This document shows positions 42,622-52,315 of a DNA stretch of 64,000 nt, piece after piece. The stretch's first letter is position 1; each line of letters begins with the position of its first letter. The stretch is from Bradyrhizobium sp. AZCC 1693 (lineage in GTDB: Bacteria; Pseudomonadota; Alphaproteobacteria; Rhizobiales; Xanthobacteraceae), in the NCBI RefSeq assembly GCF_036924745.1, contig NZ_JAZHSD010000001.1:1736001-1800000 (forward strand), read 5' to 3'. A program made the translations under genes and the position numbers. The notes under the pieces were generated by a model, which saw only the letters and a list, made by a program, of their open reading frames with translations, made no database searches and was not told the origin of the DNA.

Positions 42622-43434
42622 TCAGGCTAATTTGAATAAGCGCCGTGCGTTGTCCGCCAGGAAGGCTGACTGGGCTTCGACACCAAGGTTCAGATGATCA
42701 AGTCCGGCGATACATTCACTCGCGGGCCAGAACGGGTGGTTAGATCCGAAGAGGACCCGATGTCTCTTGTTGCCGCGCATATACTCGACAAGCTCAGATG
42801 GATACCGGCTGACCTTGTAAGCCGACGTGTCAATGAAAACGTTCGGGTATTTCATGACGAGTGAGAGCATCTCGTTGAGCCATGGCACGCCAATATGGCC
42901 ACCGAGAATGCGAAGCTCGGGAAACTCCAGCGCGACCCGATCGAGATAAGGGATAGGCCGCCCTGGCTCCGACTCGCGCAATGGCCCTGCGTGCCCGACC
43001 TGCGTGCAAAATGGGACGTCAAGCTCGCAGCACTCTGCAAACAATGGGTAGTAGCGGCGGTCGTCCGGCGGCAGGCCCCAAACCCAGGGCAGAACGCGCA
43101 ACCCCTTGAAACCGTCCCTCTTCACCCGAAGCCTCAACTCCCGCACAGCCTCCATAGGACGGAAAAGATCAACGGATGCGATACCGATAAAGCGATCAGG
43201 ATATGCCCGACAGTATTGCGCGACCTCGTCGTTGCTGATCATCGGGCCGCCCGGACCGTGCCACGCGCAGAGCATACCGACGGAGACGCCTGCACGATCC
43301 ATCTCGGCAAGCGTGTCTTCGATGGGAGGTGCTGTTTCCGACCACTTGCCGGGTCTCCATCGACGCAAGGATTCGAACATCGGATTCCCGATCCAGTCGG
43401 CATTCGGGTGCTGCATCCAAGCATCGATGATCAT
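42622..43434 (-). CDS. Amidohydrolase family protein (ACMSD/amidohydrolase-2 type)
   Basis: The 270-residue TIM-barrel protein begins MIIDAWMQHPN, where the usual D-x-H-x-H metal motif appears as DAWMQH. Later motifs include YPDRFIGIASVD, GFKGLRVLPW, ILGGHIGVPWLNEM and VLFGSNHPFWPAS, typical of amidohydrolase-2 decarboxylases and hydrolases. The loss of the first metal His may change activity. It lies between the AraC gene (71 bp upstream) and the enoyl-CoA hydratase-family gene, likely one operon. Confidence 0.82.
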   Translation of the reverse strand: MIIDAWMQHPNADWIGNPMFESLRRWRPGKWSETAPPIEDTLAEMDRAGVSVGMLCAWHGPGGPMISNDEVAQYCRAYPDRFIGIASVDLFRPMEAVRELRLRVKRDGFKGLRVLPWVWGLPPDDRRYYPLFAECCELDVPFCTQVGHAGPLRESEPGRPIPYLDRVALEFPELRILGGHIGVPWLNEMLSLVMKYPNVFIDTSAYKVSRYPSELVEYMRGNKRHRVLFGSNHPFWPASECIAGLDHLNLGVEAQSAFLADNARRLFKLA

Positions 43435-43504
43435 GTGGCGTTGCCCGCGTCGAACGAAGGATCGAGCCTATTGCGCACCCTGACCAATGGGGAAATCGAA
43501 TGGC

Positions 43505-44413
43505 TCAACCGGATTTAGCTGTGGTCTCAAGAGGCCACACAGCCATCCTTAGACGGGTGGATTGACCGGTGTCTTGAAGAAATCGGACAGCCCGCGCGTG
43601 ACGCCCTCGCCATGTCTGCTTGAATGCACCGGGCGTAACACCGGCGTGCCGCCTAAACTCCCTGGTCAGATGAGCCTGGTCGGAGAAACCCAGATTAAAG
43701 GCGATCAGTGACAGCCCAGCGCTTCGGGTCGCAATTTCATAGACCGAGCGACGGAACCGCTGCATAGCTAAGAAGCGCTTTGGCGGAAAGCCAGTTGATG
43801 TTCTCATTTGCCTGTGAAGCGTCCGCACCGATCCACCTACGTGACTTGCAAGGTTGGCCACGCGGTCGTGTGACGTCTCAAAATAGTCGCTGCTGATGAT
43901 TGGTTCGTGCTGCGTGTGTTGCGAGAACGCGAACAAGAGTTGGTCTAAAGGATCAAGGATGTCGAGACACGATGGACTCGCACCTACGACGCGCGCCAAG
44001 GAATTCTGGCAAGCCTCGATCATAGGATCCTCGGTGTGCAACGGACCCGCCCACGTCGGCTTGAACTTGATGCCGATAATCCAGCCGAAGAATGCCCTGC
44101 TTTTCTTCCGATGACCAAAGCTTGGTTCGTTCACGACAACTTTGCCGCTATATCCGGAGCCTGGGACAGATTCTCGAAAGCCGAAGGCGACTTCCCTTAG
44201 CGGCGAGGCAAACGCCACGCGGTTTGCAGTCAGCCGTCCACGATCTTTCAGGACGTAGATCGAATCCACAAAGTTGCTGTGGTCCTCCAGCGGCGCAAAC
44301 TCGGCATAAAAGGATGGTTGCGCGAACAGGTGTTCGACATCTTCTGCTATCTGAACGGGCCGGTTCGCCAATGTTCGATCCCTTGCAGGTATTAGCGCTT
44401 TGCAGGTCAGCAA
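43505..44413 (-). CDS. AraC-family transcriptional regulator
   Basis: The 302 residues end in an AraC double HTH (RVANLASHVGGSVRTLHRQM, then LSLIAFNLGFSDQAHLTREFRRHAGVTPGAFKQ). The N-terminal half (about 1-180) is the variable sensing domain. It is upstream on the same strand as the amidohydrolase and enoyl-CoA hydratase-family genes and may regulate them. The ATG at 44413 is the only good start. Confidence 0.87.
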   Translation of the reverse strand: MLTCKALIPARDRTLANRPVQIAEDVEHLFAQPSFYAEFAPLEDHSNFVDSIYVLKDRGRLTANRVAFASPLREVAFGFRESVPGSGYSGKVVVNEPSFGHRKKSRAFFGWIIGIKFKPTWAGPLHTEDPMIEACQNSLARVVGASPSCLDILDPLDQLLFAFSQHTQHEPIISSDYFETSHDRVANLASHVGGSVRTLHRQMRTSTGFPPKRFLAMQRFRRSVYEIATRSAGLSLIAFNLGFSDQAHLTREFRRHAGVTPGAFKQTWRGRHARAVRFLQDTGQSTRLRMAVWPLETTAKSG

Positions 44414-45228
44414 GCCGCCATCTTATCGCCGGCTACTAACCCGGAGACCAGCGCCACTGGTCGGCTTATGGCACTTTCGGACCCACGCGATCTCCGATTT
44501 AAGTCGTTCAAGCGGACGTCCGCCGGCCACTCCGAATTTATGGGTTCATGCCCTTGGCTCCAAGGCTCGCGCGACCGGCGAAGTGAAGCATTCCCGCATA
44601 TCGCGGCGGGCGTTCGCGCGCCCCGGTGGCTTTGCTCACCTTACGGACTGCGAACTGATTTGCTTTGTGCGCAAGCGCAATTTCATGCAGCGACTGCGAC
44701 AAACTGGCACGACGGGCAAATCACCCAGAACCTGTCCAGTCCCTCGCGCAAAAATATTCCGCTTTCGTTCTCGGGCAAATCATCGGCATAACTCCGCCCG
44801 TCTCACCCAATTGAGGGACGCTCGCGATCGTCACGAACGTGCGGTGAGATGCGATGGACGTGAATGGCGCGAGACGTACGCGCCTGAAGCGTACGGCGAA
44901 GTCGTGTGGTCCTGACGCCGCGGTGCTGGCGATAAGTTGGCGGGAAGTATCCCGCCGGCGACGGTGGCAAGAAAGCCGTTCACCGGGGAGAGCTCGAAGT
45001 AAGCCGTAAAGCCATTGCGCAGGGAAGGCCGGAGTGTTCCCGCTGCCCTGTATGCTCGTGTGCACTTTTGTTTGCGCAAATCGCACGCGAGACCGCGGGT
45101 GCAGCAAGCACCCGGTCTTCCCTGCGCCCTCTGATTTCGAAGAGGGCCAAACGAAGATGCAAACCTCGGGCGACCAGCGCCGCGAGATCGCGGAATTATG
45201 GCTTCGTAGGATGGGTGGAGCGAACAGA
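44414..45228. other. Gene-poor, repeat-like region before the IS1182 insertion
   Basis: Several long overlapping frames occur but none looks like a protein. About 44750-45140, read on the minus strand, yields the phrases GAGKTGCLLHPRSRVRFAQ and IQGSGNTPAFPAQWLYGLLR. I recognise these as recurrent nonsense translations of a Bradyrhizobium dispersed non-coding repeat. The remainder holds nothing nameable. Confidence 0.5.
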
Positions 45229-46920
45229 CTGGGCAAGAATCGCACAGTTACGCGGCAGTGCTGAAGCGGAAGCAGATGATCGCCGAGTTTCGGACCAATT
45301 TGGCTGAGAAGGCTTTGATGGAGGCGTTGGCAAGGCCTATCGCGGACGTGATGGCGCGCAAGACGCGCAAAATCGCCCGCTCGGCCGCCCGACGGGCAAA
45401 GAATGCGACAAATTCGTCGAAGCCGAGGATGTTCAGCACGCGGGCGAGATTGTAGCAGAGCGCCATCAGACTCCATTCGCCGCGCACCTTGTCGAAGCCG
45501 CGGACCAGGAAGTGGCGATAGCCGGCGCGGCATTTGAGCGTGCCGAAGGGATGTTCGACCAGGCAGGCCCGCTGGCGCATCATGGCCCCGGCCTCTTTCA
45601 TCCGCTCCCGGTGACGATCGATCACCGCTTCGTGCACCCAGCGGTAGATCGTGCGCTTGTCCGCCTTTTGACCAAGGCATCGCTCGCGCAGGTGACAAGC
45701 CTTGCAGACGGATTTCAGGCTCACATAGCGGACGTCTTGCCGACCAGCCGGGCTGATTTTGACGCCGTTCATCGGTTTCAACAGCGCGCCCGCAGGACAG
45801 CGATAAACGTCGGCTTCGGCGTCATAGCTGAACGCTTCATGGGTGAAGCGGCCTTGCTCTTCCAGGCCCCCCGTTCGTTTGGGCGGCGGGACGTAGGCAA
45901 CAATGCCGCCTTCCTCGCATTCTTTCAGGGTCGCGCCATTGTAATAGCCGGTGTCGGCGACCGCCTCCAGCGCCTCCACTCCCAGCGCCTCTTTTGCCGC
46001 CTCGGCCACCTCGTATAGCTGGCCCGTATCGTTGCCGTCGTTGACGACCTCGCTCGTGGCGATGAGCTTGTGCTTGGCATCGACCGCGATCTGAACATTG
46101 TAGCCGGCGACGACATGGCCTCTCTTCGACAACAGCCGGGCGTCCGCATCGGTGGTCGACAACTGGGTCTCGCCGCTCTCCTTCAGTCGATCAAGATCAG
46201 CCTCGGCCTTCGCCCGCCGCTCCATCAATGCCGCGAGCTTGTCCGCAACCGCGCCGCCATTCCCCCTCCCGCCTTCTTCGTTGCTGGACGAATGCACCTC
46301 TTCGGTGGCGTCGTTCGATGCCAGCGCCTTGCCATACTCCTCGATGTCGCGGTCGAGACGAGCAAGCTGCTCAGCCAGCCGCTTCTTCGTCTTGATGCTC
46401 GCCTTGCTGGCATCGCCGTGGAAAAAGGCGCCGTCGATCGCCACGAGCTCCCCGCCCAGAAGGTTGAGTTCGCGCAGCAGAAGTACAAATTCCCGGTTCG
46501 CCGCCTTGAGCGCCGCCCAGTTGTCCCGGCGGAAGTTGGCGATGGTCCGGTAGCCGGGCGTCAGCCCCTTGAGCAGCCACATCAGTTCCAGATTGCGCTG
46601 CGCCTCCTGTTCGAGGCGACGCGAGGAGCGGACCCGATGAAGGTAGCCGTAAAGATAGGCCTTCAACAGATCCGCCGGATCGTAGCTGGGCTGTCCCGCC
46701 CCAATACCACCTCCGGCATGCCGGAACCCGAGCTTCTCAAGATCGAGCGCGCAGACATAGGCCTCGATCGCCCGAACCGGGTTATCTCGCCCAACATAAT
46801 CCTCGACGCGAGGCGGCAGAAGGCTCAATTGCTCCCGGCACGGACCGGTCTTGTAGCTGCGATTCGTCATAAACCGAATCGTACAGCATCCGGATTCGGG
46901 TGAGAAAAATTCTTGCCCAG
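45229..46920 (-). mobile_element. IS1182-family insertion sequence
   Basis: The left end CTGGGCAAGAAT (45229-45240) is the reverse complement of ATTCTTGCCCAG (46909-46920), giving 12-bp terminal inverted repeats around a single transposase gene. I see no clear target duplication. The flanks (45206-45222 and 46972-46988) are halves of a palindromic chromosomal repeat, so the IS inserted inside that repeat. Confidence 0.8.
45248..46870 (-). CDS. IS1182-family transposase
   Basis: The 540-residue protein is full length. It opens SLLPPRVEDYVGRDNPVRAIEAY and has PSYDPADLLKAYLYGYLHRVRSSRRLEQEA. The DDE-type catalytic core includes VAIDGAFFHGDAS, ADTGYYNGATLKECEEGG and HPFGTLKCRAGYRHFLVRG. A cysteine cluster (VCKACHLRERC) is as in the IS1182 family. 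The gene appears intact, so the IS could still be active. It fills most of the element. Confidence 0.93.
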   Translation of the reverse strand: MTNRSYKTGPCREQLSLLPPRVEDYVGRDNPVRAIEAYVCALDLEKLGFRHAGGGIGAGQPSYDPADLLKAYLYGYLHRVRSSRRLEQEAQRNLELMWLLKGLTPGYRTIANFRRDNWAALKAANREFVLLLRELNLLGGELVAIDGAFFHGDASKASIKTKKRLAEQLARLDRDIEEYGKALASNDATEEVHSSSNEEGGRGNGGAVADKLAALMERRAKAEADLDRLKESGETQLSTTDADARLLSKRGHVVAGYNVQIAVDAKHKLIATSEVVNDGNDTGQLYEVAEAAKEALGVEALEAVADTGYYNGATLKECEEGGIVAYVPPPKRTGGLEEQGRFTHEAFSYDAEADVYRCPAGALLKPMNGVKISPAGRQDVRYVSLKSVCKACHLRERCLGQKADKRTIYRWVHEAVIDRHRERMKEAGAMMRQRACLVEHPFGTLKCRAGYRHFLVRGFDKVRGEWSLMALCYNLARVLNILGFDEFVAFFARRAAERAILRVLRAITSAIGLANASIKAFSAKLVRNSAIICFRFSTAA

Positions 46921-46922
46921 CC

Positions 46923-46988
46923 TCGAAGCGATACCCATCGCCACACGCACCGGCATTGATGGGTATCGCTTCGCTCCACCCATCCTAC
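46923..46988. repeat. Palindromic chromosomal repeat split by the IS
   Basis: CGAAGCGATACCCATC and GATGGGTATCGCTTCG are inverted copies, followed by CGCTCCACCCATCCTAC, which is the complement of 45206-45222 on the other side of the IS. I recognise the GTAGGATGGGTGGAGCG element as frequent in Bradyrhizobium. Confidence 0.7.
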
Positions 46989-47000
46989 AAAACTACCAAA

Positions 47001-47028
47001 CAAAAACGGCGGGGAACTACCCCGCCGT
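47001..47028 (-). terminator. Rho-independent terminator for the gene at 47056-47631
   Basis: On the minus strand a perfect nine-base stem (ACGGCGGGG with CCCCGCCGT) around five bases is followed by TTTTTG. It lies 27 bases beyond the stop codon. Confidence 0.82.
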
Positions 47029-47055
47029 CCTCAGATCAGTGATCCGCCGATGAAC

Positions 47056-47631
47056 CTACAGCATCCCCATATCCAGCATGCCCGGCAGTTGCGCGAGCGG
47101 CAGCGCTGCGGCGCCGATCAGGGTTGCGACCAGCGCGGTGAGGCGATGGTTGATGCGGCGCTTGCCGCGCATCTGGCTGGCAAGCCATTCCAGCACCTTG
47201 GTATCGATCTTGGCGGCCTGCGTCGGCGCCCAGCTCTCGATGTCGGTGTCGGGCGACAGCGCAACCGTGCGCGGCGGCACCGGCAGGCCGGACTCGGAGG
47301 CCGCATGATGGGCGACCGCCTTGGCCAGCAGATCGTCGAAACGTCCGTCGTCGGTACGCTCGGCGGCGGCATCGGAGATTTCAAACAGCGCCTCGACTTC
47401 GGCGCGGCTCACGGGCTGATGCTCGACCGCGCTGACGGTCAGGATGCGCGCGCACCAGGCGGCGTCGTCGGCATCGAGTGCGCGGGAAAAATGGATACGG
47501 CCCCTGGTGGTGGGGCCCTCGCCGGTGATCACGCCGTCGCGCACGATGGTGAGCGCGTGCGCCGCGGTCCGGCGGCAGGATGGTTGCGGGACGTCAGACG
47601 TTTCAGCGGCTTTGGCAGTCGGGGCAGGCAT
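47056..47631 (-). CDS. Hypothetical protein with C-terminal membrane helix
   Basis: The 191-residue protein has HALTIVRDGVITGEGPTTRGRIHFSRALDADD in the N-terminal part and EVLEWLASQMRGKR-like basic residues before a single C-terminal hydrophobic segment (LTALVATLIGAAALPLAQLPG). No known domain is evident. It may be a tail-anchored or membrane-associated protein. A good terminator follows. Confidence 0.55.
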   Translation of the reverse strand: MPAPTAKAAETSDVPQPSCRRTAAHALTIVRDGVITGEGPTTRGRIHFSRALDADDAAWCARILTVSAVEHQPVSRAEVEALFEISDAAAERTDDGRFDDLLAKAVAHHAASESGLPVPPRTVALSPDTDIESWAPTQAAKIDTKVLEWLASQMRGKRRINHRLTALVATLIGAAALPLAQLPGMLDMGML

Positions 47632-48015
47632 AGTTGCACTTCTCAATTTCTTTTTTTCAGGTCCAGCATTTCCATACGGGGCATGAACGAGCGGTTAACG
47701 ATTCGAAACTCGCATTTCGAGATTTTTAGATGGTTGCCAATTGGTCGCTGTGAGGTCAGTCACGGTTCAGGACCAAGGCCTCCGGACGACGGCCGGGCGT
47801 GATGAGGGGCATAAAAGGCAATATCGGGGCAGATCGGCTTATTTCCACCACGGTGGTTTTTCGTCGCAGGGGCGCCGATCAAAAGAAGATGCTAAGGTCC
47901 CCACCTTGCAGAGAAGGATCTCACCTTTTACCTGAACGGGTTCTACTAACCGCCGTCAGGGCCTATAATGTTTAGAACGAATTCCCCCGTAAACTGAATA
48001 ACATGAGGTAAAACC
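47632..48015. other. Intergenic region upstream of peroxiredoxin gene
   Basis: No convincing gene is seen. TATAATG at about 47964 and GAGGTA before the ATG at 48016 are possible promoter and ribosome-binding elements for the peroxiredoxin. Confidence 0.5.
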
Positions 48016-48675
48016 ATGGCACTCCCGCTAGGCACCGTCGCCCCCGACTTCGAGGCGGAAACCACCGAGGGCAAAATTAAATTCCACGACTGGATCGGAA
48101 ATGGCTGGGCGCTGCTGTTCTCGCACCCCAAGGACTTCACGCCGGTCTGCACCACCGAGCTCGGCTTGCTCGCCAAGCTGAAGCCGGAATTCGACAAGCG
48201 CGGCGTCAAGCTGATCGGCCTGAGCGTCGATCCGGTCGACCGCCACGCCAAATGGTCGGAAGACATCAAGGAAACGCAGGGCGCGGCGCCGAACTATCCG
48301 ATGATCGGCGACACCGATTACAACGTCTCCAAGCTTTACGAGATGCTGCCGGCCTCAACGTCGGGCGATCCTCTCACGCGCACGCCCGCCGACAACCAGA
48401 CCGTCCGCAACGTGTTCGTCATCGGTCCGGACAAGAAGATCAAGCTGGTGATGGTCTATCCGATGACCACCGGCCGCAACTTCCAGGAAATTCTGCGCTC
48501 GATCGATTCGCTGCAGATGACAGCCAAGCATCGCGTCGCGACGCCGGCCGACTGGAAGCAGGGCGAGGACGTCATCATCGCCGGCTCGGTGTCCGACGAC
48601 GAGGCGAAGACGATCTATCCGGCAGGCTGGAAGGCGCCGAAGCCCTACATCCGCATCGTGCCGCAGCCGAAGTGA
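48016..48675 (+). CDS. 1-Cys peroxiredoxin (Prx6 type)
   Basis: The 219-residue protein has the peroxidatic motif FTPVCTTE with Cys45 and no other cysteine, so it belongs to the 1-Cys Prx6 class. The family's later motifs RNVFVIGPDKKIKLVMVYPMTTGRN and SIDSLQMTAKHRVATPADW are present. It reduces peroxides in the cytosol, with the sulfenic acid resolved by an external thiol. GAGGTA precedes the start. A strong hairpin directly follows the stop. Confidence 0.94.
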   Translation: MALPLGTVAPDFEAETTEGKIKFHDWIGNGWALLFSHPKDFTPVCTTELGLLAKLKPEFDKRGVKLIGLSVDPVDRHAKWSEDIKETQGAAPNYPMIGDTDYNVSKLYEMLPASTSGDPLTRTPADNQTVRNVFVIGPDKKIKLVMVYPMTTGRNFQEILRSIDSLQMTAKHRVATPADWKQGEDVIIAGSVSDDEAKTIYPAGWKAPKPYIRIVPQPK

Positions 48676-48704
48676 CGGTTTCGATTGCGACGCAATCGAA
48701 ACCG
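48676..48704 (+). terminator. 14-bp perfect hairpin directly after the peroxiredoxin stop codon
   Basis: CGGTTTCGATTGCG and CGCAATCGAAACCG flank a single base. There is no T-run, so it is likely a repeat-derived 3' stabiliser or weak terminator. It joins the palindromic repeat that starts at 48705. Confidence 0.5.
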
Positions 48705-48810
48705 TCATCCCGGAATGGTCCGAAGGACCATATCCGGGGATCTCGAGATTCCCCGGGGGTGCAATTGCACCCCTGAGGTCTGGTGCTAACGCACCATCCC
48801 GGAATGACGA
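48705..48810. repeat. Palindromic intergenic repeat element, second copy
   Basis: It shares CTGGTGCTAACGCACCATCC, CGGAATGAC ends and the GATCTCGAGATTCC centre with 16529-16652, in opposite orientation. It has GGGTGCAATTGCACCC as inner hairpin. Confidence 0.8.
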
Positions 48811-48949
48811 GTTAAATCTTCGGCACTAGCTGTGAGCCACAAGCAATCCAGCGGTCGAGGAGACCGCCGTCACGAACGCGCCCCAGGTGACGTCGACTAT
48901 TGCAACCGGCCAGCTCCACTGCTTGAGCAGCGCCAGCGCTGTGCTCCGA

Positions 48950-50686
48950 TCAGGCCGCGCGGACGCGGTCGAGGAATTTTTCGACTTCCGCCTTCAAATG
49001 CAGGCTCTCGCCCGACAGGTTCTGCGCGGACGCAAACATCCGGCTCGAGGTCTCGCCGGTCTCGTCGGCGCCCTGCGCGGCGTTGCGGATGTTGGCCGCG
49101 ACATCAGCCGTTCCGCTCGCGGCTGCGCGAACGCTCTGGGCGATGTTCTGGGTGGCGCCGCGCTGCTGCTCGACCGCCGCCGAGATCGAGGTGGCGATAT
49201 CGCTGATGCGTTCGATGGTCTGGCCGATCGCCTTGATCGCGCTGACCGACTCTTCGGTCGCAAGCTGCATGTTGCCGATCTGGCTGGAGATCTCCTCGGT
49301 CGCTTTGGCGGTCTGGCCCGCGAGGCTCTTGACCTCCTGCGCCACCACGGCGAAGCCGCGGCCGGCGTCCCCTGCCCGCGCCGCCTCGATGGTGGCGTTG
49401 AGCGCCAACAGGTTGGTCTGCTCGGCAATCGAGGTGATCAATTTCACCACGTCACCGATCCGGGAGCCTGCTTCCGACAGTTCGTTGATGCGCTGGTCGG
49501 TAGCGGCCGCCTGCTTGACGGCATCGGCCGCGATCCCGTTCGATTCCTGGACCCGGCGGGTGATTTCGGCGATCGAGCTGGAAAGTTCGTCGGAGGCGGT
49601 CGCCGCGGTGCGGACATGCTCGGAGGCGGTCTCGGAAGCACCGGCCGACTTGCCGGAGAGCCCGGCGGTGGTCCGCGCGGTCTCGGTGAGCTGCCGCGCG
49701 ACGCGCTCGAATTCGCTGGAGGAGTTCAGCACCCTGTCGAGGATGCTGCCGACGCTGGTCTGGAATTCGTCGACGAAGCTCCGCAATTCAGCCTTGCGCT
49801 GCTCGACTGCTGCTGCTGCGGCGGCGGTCTGCTCGTCGCGCATCCGGCGACGCTCGACCGAATTGTTCTTGAAGACAGCGAGCGTACGCGCAATCTCGCC
49901 GATCTCGTCCATGCGCTCTTCGCAATCGATCTCGACATCGGCGTTGCCGTTGGCGATTGCGGTGAGCGAGGCTGTGACCGACGTCAGCGGCTTGGTCACC
50001 CGGCGCACGATCAGCATGGTCAGCAGCATCACGAGCAGCGCCGCGACGCCGGCGGCGATCGCCATGTTCTGGATGGCACGCGACAGCATGGTCTCGTAGT
50101 GCGCCATCGGAATTCCGACATAGAGCAGCCCGATCACCTTTCCGGCCGGATTCACGATCGGGTAATAGGCCGTCATGAACGTCTTGCCGAACAGCGTCGC
50201 CGGCCCCTTGTAGGCCTCGCCGCGGCGGACGACCGCCTGTCCGGGGTGGTCGGGCGCGAGCTGGGTGCCGACGGCGCGGTCGCCGTTCTCCTTCTTGACG
50301 TTGGTGGTGCGGCGGACAAACTGGTTGCTCGCATCGTCATAGACGAACAGCGTCGCGTTGCCGCCGGTATAGCCGACCGCACGATCGACGATCGCGTGGT
50401 CCTTGAACTCGGGCATCTTGGGAATTTCGGCGCGGACGACCGCCCCGTCCTTCATGGTGATTTTGGCGTCGCTGTAGGTCTCGGCGAACGCCAGGCCCAG
50501 CGTGCGCAAATTGACCTCGATGTCGCGCAGCGCCCGGTCGCCGAATTCTGATGTCAGCGACCAATGGGCGGCGCCTACAACCAGCGCGGTATTCACTGCA
50601 ATCAGGAGGATGGCAGAGATGACAGCCTTGGTACCGAGCCGCAGCTTCAGCGCCGGCAGGAACTTTCCAACAGATCGCGTGGTCAT
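48950..50686 (-). CDS. Methyl-accepting chemotaxis protein
   Basis: The 578-residue protein has a first membrane helix (about 16-38), a periplasmic single-Cache-like sensor (about 45-190, [27 protein letters not shown]), a second helix ([20 protein letters not shown]), and a HAMP domain. The cytoplasmic signalling hairpin has [35 protein letters not shown] 50686 with GGAGA upstream is preferred over 50764. It is an orphan chemoreceptor with no che genes nearby. Confidence 0.94.
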   Translation of the reverse strand: MTTRSVGKFLPALKLRLGTKAVISAILLIAVNTALVVGAAHWSLTSEFGDRALRDIEVNLRTLGLAFAETYSDAKITMKDGAVVRAEIPKMPEFKDHAIVDRAVGYTGGNATLFVYDDASNQFVRRTTNVKKENGDRAVGTQLAPDHPGQAVVRRGEAYKGPATLFGKTFMTAYYPIVNPAGKVIGLLYVGIPMAHYETMLSRAIQNMAIAAGVAALLVMLLTMLIVRRVTKPLTSVTASLTAIANGNADVEIDCEERMDEIGEIARTLAVFKNNSVERRRMRDEQTAAAAAAVEQRKAELRSFVDEFQTSVGSILDRVLNSSSEFERVARQLTETARTTAGLSGKSAGASETASEHVRTAATASDELSSSIAEITRRVQESNGIAADAVKQAAATDQRINELSEAGSRIGDVVKLITSIAEQTNLLALNATIEAARAGDAGRGFAVVAQEVKSLAGQTAKATEEISSQIGNMQLATEESVSAIKAIGQTIERISDIATSISAAVEQQRGATQNIAQSVRAAASGTADVAANIRNAAQGADETGETSSRMFASAQNLSGESLHLKAEVEKFLDRVRAA

Positions 50687-50953
50687 AATCAAGAATCTCC
50701 CAAAATCGGGCCCAATCTGACGCGTTTTGCTTACGATCGCCTTAATGGATGCAACCCTCGGCAAAGTCGGAGAAATTCGATTTAACCTATGCGCGTATCA
50801 CCGCCATCGTTTGATGATGCGACGACTTCCGTATTTCGCACCCTTCCGCCCTGCATGTATCTACCAATACACACGCATCGGTTGCTCGCACTTACATCGT
50901 CGACGACAAGGCGCGGAGGCTTCGGTTGCTCGGGTGCGCGCACACGCACTCCG

Positions 50954-52235
<1,282 letters not shown>

Positions 52236-52315
52236 TATGCACGGCGCAAGGCCGGAGGGTTCGGGAACCTTCCGGCGCCCTTCCCCGTTGAGACGGTCTA
52301 ATGGGGAAATGACCG

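Noticed and set aside
44721..45698. 325-residue minus-strand frame
   Set aside because: It crosses the IS end and reads dispersed repeat DNA; composition and phrases are typical of spurious Bradyrhizobium frames.
45206..46988. The 17-bp inverted repeat GTAGGATGGGTGGAGCG as the IS ends
   Set aside because: It belongs to a palindromic chromosomal repeat with its own inner arms at 46923-46988; CTGGGCAAGAAT lies closer to the transposase and is the better terminal repeat.
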